Below are positions 11,390-22,475 of a stretch of 64,000 bases of DNA, piece by piece. The DNA lies in contig NW_023604295.1 in assembly GCF_014898055.3 (NCBI RefSeq), forward strand, positions 97,727,591 to 97,791,590, in the 5' to 3' direction. Below the pieces are notes generated by a model. It was not told where the DNA came from, ran no database searches, and saw nothing but the letters and a program-made list of their open reading frames with translations. The stretch comes from Talpa occidentalis. Its lineage: Eukaryota > Chordata > Mammalia > Eulipotyphla > Talpidae. A program made the translations under genes and the position numbers. Numbering within the stretch: position 1 is the stretch's first letter; every line of letters begins with the position of its first letter.

Positions 11390-11719
11390 GAAAATATTAA
11401 CTGGGCTTCAGGTACATGACACTGTATTTCAACATCTGTGTATACTGCGCTATGATCACCACCAAAAGTCTAGTTCCCACCACCACCACACAATTGGTCC
11501 CATTTACCCAAGTTACCCCTCCCTTTCCCCTTTAGTAACCACCATTTTCTTCTTATAATGTCAGAGGTTTGTTTTGTTTTAGCTTCTACTTATCAATGAA
11601 ATCACATGGTGTTTGTCTTTCTCTCTCTTACTTATTTCACTGAACATAATACCTTCTAGGACCATCCACTTTGTTGCAAATGGCAAAATTTCACCTTTTT
11701 TATAGCTGACTAATATTCC

Positions 11720-11720
<1 letters not shown>

Positions 11721-11754
<34 letters not shown>
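11721..11754. repeat. (TA)n microsatellite
   Basis: About 17 uninterrupted TA units lie inside the L1. The expansion sits where L1 normally reads 'ccattgtatatatata', so it grew from a short L1-encoded TA run. Confidence 0.95.
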
Positions 11755-12239
11755 CATATCTTCTTTCTCAATTCACCCATTGATGGACATTTCTTGGCTA
11801 TAGAAAACATTGCTGCAACGAACAGCTTGAACACTTTTAATTAGCATCTTCATATTCTTTGGTTACATACTCAGAAGTGGAATACTGGACCAAATGGTAT
11901 TTCCATTCTGAATTTTTTAATGAATCTCCACAGTGCTTTCCATAGGAACTGCACCAATTTACTTTCCCACCAACTTTGTTATAAATAATTTTTACATGAA
12001 TGAGGTGACATCGTGGTTTTGATTTTCATTTCTCTAATGATAAGTGATGATGAGAATTTTTCTTGCTGGACGTCTGTATGTCTTTGGAGGCCTATCTGTT
12101 CAGATCCTCTGAAATCAGTGTTAACACTGATCAGATACTTCCCATACCCAAGCACTGCCTCTGATTAAAATGAAGATTTCATTTCATCTTCATGTCTTTT
12201 CATCCTTTTATGTGGGAACTTGCGGAATTAGTCTCTAGG

Positions 12240-12415
12240 GGTAAATAGAAATCAAATTCTGAGCCCACTGCTTACTAGCCCCATGGGATTGCACATGACT
12301 TTATCCTTTCTGGAATGAAAATTAAATCATCTACCTAATTTGGTTGTAGTGAAGGTTAAAGTAAGTTCTGAAAGGAATCTGACACATAGTAGGCCTTCAA
12401 TACACACTGGTTCAG
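12240..12415 (+). repeat. MIR SINE relic
   Basis: Plus-orientation MIR: 'cactgcttactagccccatg', degraded middle 'ctggaatgaaaattaaat', then 'tgacacatagtaggccttca' at the end. Confidence 0.7.
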
Positions 12416-13272
12416 TTGCAGAAACACGTGCTCTGTGACATATTTGTTGAATTCCTCATCCCCTGGCTGCTGTGTTATTTGCAGGATGGGATTTCTCCAC
12501 AACCATCTCAGCACAGAGGTGCCAGAGAGTTCATGGTCCCTCTTGCTCTCGGGCCCCACAAATAAGAGAGAACACTCCTTCCCCTCATAACCACATCTGT
12601 CCTTCTGAAGCAACTGGGCATGGTGGCCTGGACTTTTCCTCTGGCTTGGCCATTTTTGCTGTTTTTCTCCTCCAAGAAGGTATATAAATATTCAGAGAAT
12701 GCTGGCATTTAGATGCCCTACAATTTAAGGATCTATTTAAAATTAAGTATGCTGAATAAAAGCCCTTTATGAGGTGTTCTAAACCCCTATAAAACACCTC
12801 CACTGACACCTTGGAAAAGTGGGTTATTTGCAGCTTCATAAACAGAGCAAGTTGTGGGTATCTCAGCCACACTTGGGTTTAGCTTGGTTCCCTCTCATAT
12901 ATGTGGATCGGATCCTTGGAACATTGTTTATGAGCCTAGCAGAAGGTAACATGTCCAGCCTAAGACTGGGGTCCATTGAAGAATTATGTCCTGGAACACA
13001 GGTAATCTCCCAGCGGAGGGACGAGCAAACTGAGACAGGGTTTAGGAAAACTAGCACATAAATCTCAAGGTCTGAAATACCTTTCCTGTTTCATGTCCTA
13101 ATTTTTGTGTTTGAGGGTACAGAGCATGAACCAGTTCCCTCACACTTCTGCATGGGTCTCTTGTGAAGACGAGGGGCTGAGACACCCCCACTTTGGGGGC
13201 TCTTGAGCCAAGGCTTACTAAAGGGGGCTGTTGGACTACCTCCGTGAAGCTTCTCCCCCTGCTTCTCCTTAA
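12416..13272. other. Unique DNA, no gene recognised
   Basis: Overlapping 60-95 codon frames occur on both strands without family resemblance. No repeat family is recognised. Confidence 0.45.
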
Positions 13273-13287
13273 AACTGAGTTGTAATT

Positions 13288-13558
13288 TTGGGCCTCCCTG
13301 GTGGCGCAGCAGGTTGAGCACCACACTGTGAAGCTGTCTGCAGCCTCTTCAGTGTGGGTTCGATTCCCGGTCGGTCAGGGAGAAACCCACATGGCACAGC
13401 AGACATTTCCTGCCTCGCCTGCTGCTCCCCTCCACAGTGTCTTTGGTCTGTCCGCCTGTTCTGCTCCCCTCTCTGTCTCTGGTGAATTCTTTCACCCTCC
13501 CATGCTCCTCTGACCTGTATCCAATTCTTGTATAAATAAATAAATCTTAAAAAAAAAC
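13288..13558 (+). mobile_element. tRNA-derived T+ SINE, full length
   Basis: Head GGGCCTCCCTGGTGGCGCAG, B-box-like GGTTCGATTCC, body, then AAATAAATAAATCTT and an A-rich tail. The target-site duplication is AACTGAGTTGTAATT (13273-13287) and AACTGAATTGTAATT (13559-13573), one mismatch. The tail is of the GACCTGTATCC type. The 70-codon frame across it is SINE sequence and not a protein. Confidence 0.95.
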
Positions 13559-13573
13559 AACTGAATTGTAATT

Positions 13574-14149
13574 AGAGAAAGACCACACAGATTAACATTG
13601 TACCAATGTCAATTTCTTACCATTTCTACCAAATGTAGCTGGGGCAAACTGGGTGAGGGGGACATCGGACCTCTTGTACTGTCTTTGCAACTTCCTGTGA
13701 ATTTATAATTATTTCAAAATGAAAGTTTAAAAATATTCAAAGGAAGCCACCAGGTTTTGGAGTCCATTCCAGACCGCTTGATGAACAGCCCATGATGTGA
13801 TAGACTGACACCTCTTACTGCAGGGAACCAAGTCCTCAAATGGTTGGGTTACTTAGCTTTTTTGTAAACAGATCCTTTTAATTTAAAATCAAAATTGGGG
13901 GGAAAATTGATTCCCTAGACATTTCCTAAGGTGTCTAAGTGTCCTGCTCAGTGTAACCTGTTGGGTTTTATACTTAAAGGAATTTATTAATAATGATTAC
14001 AGTAAATACAAATATTACAGCACCAGAGAATACTGTATTTTATACTATTCTCAAACCTGTAAATCTTCGCACAGGCCAGTTCAGCATTTAACAAAAATTT
14101 CACTGATTGGTTCACAGTTTTTCCTGTATAAATCCTGACTAATTTCAAT
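13574..14149. other. Unique AT-rich DNA, nothing recognised
   Basis: No gene and no assignable repeat. The AT-rich text at 13680-13740 could be a worn LINE remnant, but I cannot support a family. Confidence 0.4.
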
Positions 14150-14465
14150 TCAGTCAATGCCTACTGAGCACCTATTATGTAGAGTGTGGGACCCAACAGA
14201 TATCCACTTAAAAGGCCTATGTTCTCAGTGCAGTGGGATTCAAATAATTAGCACTACATGGCCAAAGTGTGCTAATCATAGTGATGGGGTCACAGGACAC
14301 TGGTTTGTATTATTTATTGGAAGAATTCTGGTAGGTAGTGTCATTGTCATCAATTACATCTCATTTCATAAATAACATAAAGAGGTGAAATAACTCAACC
14401 AAATTCACACAGTTAGTGAGAGGTAGAGATTCAAATCCAGTATTATGATCACAGCATCCAAGTTT
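14150..14465 (-). repeat. L2/MIR relics, minus orientation
   Basis: 14155-14260 starts like the reversed L2 end (tgcctactgagcacctattatgt). 14330-14465 reads as reversed MIR (aataactcaaccaaattcac, acagttagtgagaggtagag). They are probably two neighbouring relics; the border is unclear. Confidence 0.6.
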
Positions 14466-16839
14466 TTTACCTTCCTTCTAAGAGACAGGACCAAAAAGTC
14501 TACAGTGTCATGGGTTCTCCTGAGTAGGAACAATTCACTCTGAGTTGAAGGATGACAGTTTTCCCAGAGGATATAACTCAAACCTGAGTTCTGAAGAGTC
14601 GGAGTTCAGTCAACAGAGCTGGAGGGCAGAGAGTGAGCTGCTCGTGTGATGAGCAGTCACTCTGGTGTTCCCTGTTTCCCTCAACATTGCAAGGTGAACT
14701 CAGGTCCAGTGTGGCTAGGTATGGCTACCCTCACTGAAACTTGGCCCTTGTTTTGTAAACTCTCCAGGGAGACTCATTTTTATCATCTGAAAGTGAAAAA
14801 GTATCTTCTACAGGTAGTGTAGTTCTCTGGGTCATAATGGCTTTTTGGTCCCCAAACATGGCAGCGATACCTAAAAGTGCTCAGATAACAAATTGATTTC
14901 TGTGCTAAAGAAACACATACGTGAAATCTACCAACTTCATCCATTTTTTAAAGGCACAATATAATGTCCGCAATGGCATATTATAGTACAGACTGCTAAC
15001 ACTTTTCTATCTGGTATAACTGAAATTCAGTTAAGAATTTGAAGTTAGGGACTTGGGTCCCAAGAAGTGGGGTGAGCACTCTCCAAGATACTAAAATACT
15101 AATATCTGAGCAACAGTTCTCTGGTTAGTCATCAGGAAAAACTAGAACATAAAGAAAACCTTAGCTACTATTTTATTCAACTATTGTACCAGTGCTGAAT
15201 GTAAAATAGAAATTAAGGCAGGGATAATAGGCAGAAGTTGAAAGATTGCCCTTAAACAATTTAAACACAAAACAATTTTGGAAACTGCAGTATTGTTGCT
15301 ATCGCGGGTGGTTTTCCAGAGACACTGAGGTCATGGCCTATGACCACTGAAATGGGAGTTCCCTGAACTCTAGTCCAAATACCATTTTTATTCCTCAAAT
15401 AGTAATACCTGCCATTTCAACCTCACAAAGATCAAAAATAAAGATGAGGTACTGCATAAGAAAGCACATTTGTACCTTGAAAGCATTAACACGTAAGATA
15501 TTGTTATTGCTAGCAACATAATAAAAAGCATTGCAAGCATTGCCACTTTAGACAGATTTATTTCTACCAAATAAAATTCTCTCAGGTTCTTATTCTCTCA
15601 AAAATACTGTAGAGTAAAGCTCTAAGTCCTCTTTTTATGGAATCAGCCAATTCTGTTAACAAAATGAAGGCCAGCTCCCTTATGAAGAACACACATCTTT
15701 AACATATCCCAAGTGTTAAGGTAGGTCATTTGACAACAATCTAATGACAGAGTAGGAAGTTCACCTTCTCTGGAGCGACAGTGCCAGAGCATGCAGGGGT
15801 CCACGAGTCTGATCCTGTTGATCTGAACAACAGAGCCTAGAGATGACAATGGACAAGAGGTTATGTTTTCTAACTCCAAGTTAAAACCATAGTCATGTCA
15901 CATCCAAGCCAGTCAAAATGTGGTTATTCATTCAACAAACACTCTGCCATGGTCTCTGCCATCAAGTAACTTCTTGGATAGGATGGCAGGAATTAGTTAA
16001 TGAAGCATCTTGAGCTTTCAACAGAGGACTTCAAATATCATCCCAAAAATATACCTGAAATTTTTACATAAAAAATGGAAAGATCAGCCTTCATTTTTAG
16101 AAAAATAGTGAACTACCATTCAAACAGGAAGAGCAGTTTAAGGCAGGTGTTTCAGTAAGGGAGAATAAATTCTAAACTAATAGTGGAGAAAGAGAGGAGG
16201 GTGCAGCTTCCGAAAGTCATCTGATGGGAAACTCTATTGAGTTTGTGTCTGATAGGACTGGGAAAGGATAAGGAATTTTATAACTTTCCTTTTATAATAT
16301 TGCCTGGGATTCTGTGTTGACAGCATGAATTGATGTTAGAGCCATCTATTAAGCTATAGGAGGAGGAGGAACAGGCTTGGGGAAGTGAGACATGGGGATG
16401 ACAAATTCTATTTGGCACATGGTAGGTTTGGAGGTCCCACAGGTTAAGAATATTCTTACTGAAGATAGGCCTGAGAAGGAGGAAAAGCTCTTGGCTAGAT
16501 GGAGAGTTGTTAGCAAGTGGGTTGTAGTGAAGACAATAGGAGCTTAGCCCGATAGTATATGACAATGAAGAGAACACAGAGCCAAGGCATGAAACTTGAG
16601 GAACCAGGATGCACAGTGATGTCTCAGGGAAGGTCTCACAGGAACCCAAGTAGGATCAACCAGAGAAGTGGAAAAAACCCAGGAGACAGTGGTTCAAGTG
16701 ATGTAATACAGAGTCATGATCCCCAGAGGTAGGAGTACCATCAAAATCCCCCAGAATGAGCAAAACCAGTTCTTCAAGTTGATGCTCTGAAATCCCCAGT
16801 AAAATAAACAGTAGAATGCTTGTTGAGTACTAGTTCTTT
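14466..16839. other. Unique DNA, 2.4 kb without recognised elements
   Basis: I see no gene, recent transposon or strong low-complexity tract. Worn repeats may be present but none could be named. The 123-codon minus frame at 16278-16649 is rich in Ser and Cys and has no recognised domain. Confidence 0.45.
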
Positions 16840-17045
16840 CCTAAAAGCCTGCTAGGGAACCAGGGAATAATAAGACATAATTCTTGTCCTCTAAGTACCT
16901 CAATCTAGTGCTAAAAGTTTATTACCAAAGTGAAGTTATGACCCCTGATAGCTGAGGAGTCAGAGGGGAGGGGAACATGGTGGTTCCTGGAAAGACTTCA
17001 TGGAAAGGAGTTTTGACACTTGAAAGGTAGCAAGATTCTGAGAGG
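16840..17045 (-). repeat. L2 LINE relic, minus orientation
   Basis: Reversed L2 text: 'ctgctagggaaccagggaat', 'tcttgtcctctaagtacctc', 'caatctagtgc', then 'cctggaaagacttcatggaa'. A SINE inserted at its end. Confidence 0.6.
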
Positions 17046-17305
17046 AAGGGGCCTCCCTCGTGGCGCAAGGGGTTAAGACGCAACCTATGAAGCTATGGGC
17101 AGGCACTGCAGCACAAGTTCGATCCCTGGCCAGAGAGCTACCCTCATGGTGCAGCAGACCTCTCCTGTCTCTCCCGCCGCTCCCCTCAGCAGTGTATTTC
17201 AGTCATTCCGCCTGTTCTATTCCCCACTCTGTCTCTGGTGAATCCTCTCACCCACCGCCGATGTCTCTGGCCTGTACCTCAGTTCTTATGTGGATTAAAA
17301 AAAAT
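17046..17305 (+). mobile_element. tRNA-derived T+ SINE, GGTTAAG subfamily
   Basis: Head GGGCCTCCCTCGTGGCGCAA with GGGGTTAAGACG instead of GGTTGAGC, and CCAGAGAGCTACCC before the second half. These differences are shared with the copies at 35410, 41606 and 48132. The tail is GGCCTGTACC then CAGTTCTTATG and a short A run; the AATAAA repeats are lost. The duplication TTCTGAGAGG flanks it at 17036-17045 and 17306-17315. Confidence 0.93.
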
Positions 17306-17449
17306 TTCTGAGAGGCAGACTGAGGGTCCACAAAAAGAAATAAAGGTGAGAGTAGAAAGGAACAAGTGGAATGCACATTAGCTGGAATGCACCCTGTGTC
17401 CTTACTAATAGTATGCCTTGCAACTCTATTAAAGGTCATGCAATTTCTC

Positions 17450-17690
17450 CAGAACTCCAAGCTCTACCATTATTCCGGGCCTTTGCATGTGCTGTGTTCA
17501 CTACCTAGGCTTCTTACACTTGCTAAGATACACATGGGCTAGCCCCAGACTGATCAATAGACTGATGCTCTTTGAGGGCAGAAACTGTATTTTATGTCTG
17601 CCTCCAACATGTAAAGCTATTAAATCCCCAGCATCACATTTGTTAAATGAATAAATGAATGAGTAAATAAATAAATACTAAGAAGCAGAG
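17450..17690 (+). repeat. L2 LINE 3' end relic
   Basis: Plus-orientation L2 end: 'cgggcctttgcatgtgctgt', 'atgctctttgagggcagaaa', 'ctgtattttatgtctgcc', 'ccccagcatcacatttgtt' and AAATGAATAAATGAATGAG at the terminus. Confidence 0.8.
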
Positions 17691-18230
17691 TGAAAAGGGC
17701 TAGAAGAGGCAAGGAAGATGCTCTGAGAAGCAATGTGTGTTTTTGAACTGATTCACTGAGTATTTGAACTCATAAATAGATTTTGAGATTTTATAAAGAA
17801 CTGAATTAAATTTGGGGAGAAGCAAACATCATCTCTGGATTTAGAAGTTTTTTGTAGCTATAAACTTTTCACCATACAATGCATTTTAATCCAAAGCAGA
17901 CTAGATAATCACTTCTGAAATATTGCAACATCCAGAGCCTGGGAGCCTTCCTTACATGGAAAAATAAATGTTTCTCTCTCTTTGACTCTTTAATAAGCAG
18001 AAAAACATAGACTTAGAACTGTGGTTCCCCAGTTATTCTTTCTACCTGGCTAGGGGATGCCCACCCTGTCAGCCAGCTCCTTTCCAAGAGCAAGGCTGGA
18101 AACTGGAAGAGGAAGCAGGCTCAGCAGTCACTGCTCCTCACCTCCTGACTGGAATCACTTTTCCCACCACTCATCCAGCCTCAGGAGATGAAGAATACAG
18201 ACTCCCTAGCCTGACTGAGTCCAAGCCTAT
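17691..18230. other. Unique DNA, nothing recognised
   Basis: No gene, RNA or repeat family could be named. Confidence 0.4.
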
Positions 18231-18330
18231 ATGCAACAGTGTCTACTAAGGGATCCTGGGAAAGTTACTTAACTTTCCTGAGACTCAGTTTCCTCACATG
18301 TAAAGTGGGGGTTACAATACACCCACTTTA
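18231..18330 (+). repeat. MIR SINE, interrupted by a younger SINE
   Basis: MIR core is clear: 'gggaaagttacttaactttc', 'ctgagactcagtttcctcac', 'atgtaaagtggggg'. The remainder continues after the SINE from about 18617. Confidence 0.85.
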
Positions 18331-18597
18331 GGGCCTCCCCTGGTGGCACAGGCGGTTGAGCGTGGCGCTGTGAAGCTCTCTGCAGACTCTACAGTGCCGG
18401 GTCAATTCCGGCCAGGCGGCGAGGGTCCCACATGGTGCAGCAGACCTCTCCTGTCATGCCCATTGCTTCCCTCAGCAGTGTATTTCGTCAGTCTACCTGT
18501 TCTGTTCCCTGCTCGGTCTCTGGTGAATCCTCTCACCCTCCCGCGCATCTGGCCTGTACTCCAGTTCTTGTATAAATAAAATCTTAAAAAAGAAAAA
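18331..18597 (+). mobile_element. tRNA-derived T+ SINE inside a MIR
   Basis: Head GGGCCTCCCCTGGTGGCACA, pyrimidine-rich body, tail GGCCTGTACTCCAGTTCTTG, ATAAATAAAATCTT and A-rich end. A perfect 19-bp duplication, TTACAATACACCCACTTTA, flanks it at 18312-18330 and 18598-18616. The duplicated bases belong to the host MIR, which proves the order of insertion. Confidence 0.96.
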
Positions 18598-18616
18598 TTA
18601 CAATACACCCACTTTA

Positions 18617-20749
18617 TAGGGGCAATGGTACACCATTAGGAGAAATTTTGCCCCTCACAAGCTGGCCGGGAGCAGGTTCTTCACATCCTACAATGCAGTG
18701 GACAGCAGCTCCCAGAATAAAGAGGTACACAGCCCAAACTCAACAGTGTCAAGGATGAGAAAACCCTCATAGGGTTATTCTGAAGCATTCAATAAGTGTT
18801 AACAATTCTTCATCTCATCATCAGAACTCCATCATTTTCCTTGGCCTCCTGGCATCTTGTTCAGAGTCCTTCCTTCATATGGTTTCCCCCTGCCCCGCCC
18901 ACCACTACCACCATCACTAATATCCTGTTGAAAGTGCACATCTTTTCAAAGCTAAGGCCGTTTTATCTGTCTCCAAATTTCTCTTCCTTGGTTCCCACAT
19001 CAGAGCAAAGATCCCACAGGGACTGAGCTCCTCTTGGCCAGGACTTGGCACTTTCCTGCATGTGCCTTCAGCACCAGTCTCAATGCCTGGGACACGAGTA
19101 TTGGACCAGATCAACATCCATGCCTTCTGAACCACCAGCTCATCTTTCCATGCCTTTCTGGGCACTAACCCCCCAAGGGGTTGCTTGGAAATAAAATGCC
19201 AACATCATAGCCATTTCCTCAAAATTCCAATCTCCTCTCATAACTTTGCTTTCCTCCCCCACCATGAACTTGCCTTTAAAGCCAAACTGCCATATTCATT
19301 ATCTAAAAGCACCTCTTAATTTATTTTGTTTCTAAACATTTACTCAGTGCCCCCTACCTCAGTACCTTCTCTGTGCTCTTTGAATGACCAAATTTTCTGC
19401 ATCCTTCAATTGAAAACCCAAACTCTTTGCTGCCAAGAAGCTGTCCCAGTGGCCCAATCCATAATTCACTCTCTCTTTACTCTTACAACTTGAGCTCTTC
19501 TTCTGTACATTGTCACCTGGGCATGCTACTAGCATGCTGAGCCTCAGTTTCCTCACCTGGGAGCCAGATAGTGATGGGATCCTTTATGAAGCTCAATAAA
19601 CATAGATTTTCTCCAACCAACTTTTAAAGCCATTGAGAAATAAGGCAAACTTTGAAAAGTTACTCAGAAGTCCATATCATTATTAATATCACTTAAGTTT
19701 ATCTCCTAGCTTTTTCTTGATTTTTTTTCTGAATTTAGTTGTCTCATCCTTCCTTATAAGGTAAGAAGGACAGCACTTTTTATTTAATTATTTGGAGGAG
19801 GAGAGATCATAAAAAAGAACAAATTAAAATCCCAGTCTCTTGTCACCCTGTGCTCCTCAGCCCCGGGCTCTCTGAGTAGAAAGTTGACCATATGTTCCAA
19901 TAAAATTCACCCTCAGAAGCTTTTAGCTTCCATTAATAAATGTAATTGAGAGCAATGAAACATTTGGATCTCACTTTAATAAGTCAACAAAATGTAAATG
20001 AAGACTGGAGCCTTTTGTCTGGAAAGGGAGGCATCACTTCCACCTGCAACCTGCTATTTTATGAGGGGCTCAGGACTCAGGATGATACCTACTGGTCCTG
20101 TATCCACAGCCATCTCTGGAGGGAACGAGGTCGCTGAGAAGCCCACACCCCATCTCTGCCTTTCATCTGATATGGTGCCTGAAGTCCCATTAGTAGTGGC
20201 TCAACCCATTCCTACCCACAACTCCACTCCTAAACTTCACTCCTCAGGCTTCACTCCTAAACTTAACCTTTGAGACTAAACCTCTTCCTCAGTTGGGAGA
20301 ATTTAAGAAAGATGAGTAGGGAATGGAAAAATAGCAGGAATTTTTGCATTCTTCTGGCACCTGATACAGTTGTCTTTTTTTGCATGGCAATAATTCAATA
20401 ACATTCACACACTCACTTAGCAACCCCAGCTTCAAACTGTCAGGACACAAATGTAATGGATAAAAGTGGAAAAAAAGGTCCCTGTCCTCCATCTTTCTAG
20501 CTGATGCTGGAGGGTGAAACTATCAGTGAGAAGTGAAAGAATAGCTATAGTGCTGGGGCCTGGCACCTGCCACAGCAACACCTTGAAATGCCTGGGGAAG
20601 GGGAGAGGTTCTTTCATACACACATTCAGCAAGCAAGGTGTGTCAAGCCTGCAGACCCGGACAGTGACTATCTCAGTTTTCTGAGGTTTGATGTCTCCTA
20701 AACTCTCCAGGATTGGTCGGTCTACTGGCTTTGCTTTTATGAAGGGCAG
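18617..20749. other. Unique DNA with weak MIR/L2 relics
   Basis: No gene is seen. 19480-19610 resembles plus MIR (gctgagcctcagtttcctcac, gaagctcaataaaca). 18790-19060 has L2-like pyrimidine-rich text. 20225-20272 has the short repeat CTTCACTCCTAAACTT. Nothing else could be named. Confidence 0.45.
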
Positions 20750-21270
20750 GTTGTCAATATTTATGGAACTTAGGATGTACACACCCTCAAACCCAGTGAT
20801 TCCACTTTTAGATTTTAATCATGCAGAAACACTTGCACATGGCATGGGTGCAAGAATGGGTGCAAGAATCTTTGGAGCAACATTGTTTGTTATGGCCAAT
20901 AGTTGGAAACAGTCTAAATGCCCATCAAAAGAGGAGTTGTTACATAAACCACAGTGCGGTTATGAAAAAGATCATGGTATAGACCTAAATGAAAAGCTAT
21001 TCGATTTGTTTTATTAAGTGAAGAAAGTAAGATGCAGAATAGTGTGTGGGGGAAGAAGGGGGAGGTTGGACATTACTCTGACGATCTTTCTATATTTGTA
21101 AATGCATAGTCTCCAGACAGACGCGCAAGGAGTTGGTAATGGCACTTGGCTCTGGGAGAAAAATTGTGTAGAAAAGGAAGAAGGATGACTTGCTCTTTCT
21201 TTGTTTTTCCTGTTTGTATCATTTTGAATTTGTGCCAAATGCATATTTTCAAAGAATAACTAATTTTACA
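20750..21270 (+). mobile_element. Old LINE-1 ORF2 C-terminal and 3' fragment
   Basis: A frame across 20750-21017 still reads PVIPLLDFNHAE, then ATLFVMANSWKQSKCPS and LLHKPQCGYEKDH, like the ORF2 C-terminus. Sequence after the stop resembles an old L1 3' UTR. It is strongly diverged and 5' truncated. A local 12-bp duplication (20844-20867) lies inside. Confidence 0.75.
20844..20867 (+). repeat. Perfect 12-bp tandem duplication
   Basis: ATGGGTGCAAGA occurs twice head to tail inside the old L1, adding four codons (MGAR) to its remnant frame. Confidence 0.85.
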
Positions 21271-21309
21271 AAAGGAAAGAAAAGCCACAATTTTGTAGTT
21301 AGATGAGGG

Positions 21310-21485
21310 CATGAATCCCAACCAGTCAACCCACTAGCTGATCCCAGCAGTGGCTTGTCTAATCTCTGGACTTGGTTACATCAAATTTTAAGTGGGGATA
21401 ATGTCATCCATCACATCGCTACTACTCAGAGAACTGAAGGAGACCTTGGTCCATACTCAGCACTCAGTAAGTGGCACCCACAGAT
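21310..21485 (+). repeat. MIR SINE relic
   Basis: Degraded plus-orientation MIR: 'cacatcgctactactcagag' in the middle and 'tcagcactcagtaagtggca' at the end. Identification rests mainly on the terminal part. Confidence 0.5.
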
Positions 21486-21809
21486 ACCAGCATCCAGCAT
21501 CCACCAGTATCACAGTTGATGAAGAGCTCCAGTGTCAGCCCAAGATGGGCTAAATATCTGCATCAGAAGATGGTCTTACTCTCTCCTTGGGCACATACTG
21601 CTACCTAACAATGATGAAGAACTGCCCCCAGCTTTGAATTCACTGTACTCTAAGTCCCATTCAGACTTAGACCTTATTTATGACCTTATTCATGACCTTA
21701 ACCATGGCCAGGGCAGGTTGTTGACCTAAGTGGATCCTGGAGGAGGACCAGAAAAACAGTGTAGAGCCAGCCTTGAGGTGTGTCTGCGCCAATCTTCGTT
21801 AAAAAAGCT
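21486..21809. other. Unique DNA, nothing recognised
   Basis: A small TTAGACCTTATTTATGACCT-type repetition around 21665-21705 is the only structure seen. Confidence 0.4.
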
Positions 21810-22475
21810 CTGCAGTATAACACCTCTCACTGCTGGCAGGAGTAAAAATTGGTTCAACACTTTACAAAACTGTTAGGCAGTATTGACTAAAGCTAAACAT
21901 AAACCTACCCTAACTAAGCAATTCCATTTCTCAATGTATACCCAACAGAAATGAGTATCTATGTCCACACAAAGATTTGCACAAGAATATATGTTTACAG
22001 CAGCTTTATTTGTCAAAAACTGGTAGCAATCAAAATATTCATCATTAAAAGAATGGATAAAAAATTTTTGTCTATTCATGCAATGGAATGCTAGCTGGCA
22101 TTGAGAAAGAATGAATCACTGGTGGCCAAGGTAACATGGACCAAGGATACAGACTTCACGGCTCTTTTAGCCCTTCACAGGCTAAAAAAAAAAAAAAACC
22201 CAGACCCAAAAATAAACATACTGCATGAGTTCAACAACTGGCAGAACTCATCAATGGTGACAGATGTCATTTCTCTTGGGAGGGTCGGTACTAACTGGGA
22301 AGGAACACAAAGGAACCTTCTGGGGTGCTAAAAGTGTTCAACATGTTGAGCTGAATGGTGTCACGTGGTTGTCCACAGAGTGAAAATTCAAGCTGTGCAC
22401 TCAAGATGTATGCATGTCTATACACTTTATTATATATAAGGTGTGTTATACATATCAAGAAAGGGGGAAAGTAAC
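21810..22475 (+). mobile_element. Old LINE-1 (L1M-type) 3' fragment
   Basis: Reads through worn ORF2 C-terminal text (cactgctggcaggagtaaaa, aagcaattccatttctcaat, gcagctttatttgtcaaaaa) into an L1M-type end (tcaagctgtgcactcaagat, tacactttattatatataag). A 15-base A run lies at about 22184-22198. No frame survives. Confidence 0.8.

Larger units (their letters stand above)
11040..12115 (-). mobile_element. LINE-1 3' part, minus orientation, split by a SINE
   Basis: The reverse complement shows L1 3' sequence. 11390-11640 carries reversed 3' UTR text (gatcaccaccaaaagtctag). 11640-12100 carries the reversed ORF2 C-terminus, including TAATATTCCATTATATATA and CAGAAGTGGAATACTGGACC. No frame is intact. 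A SINE at 11119-11389 inserted into its 3' end. The edge on the low-coordinate side is uncertain. Confidence 0.82.
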
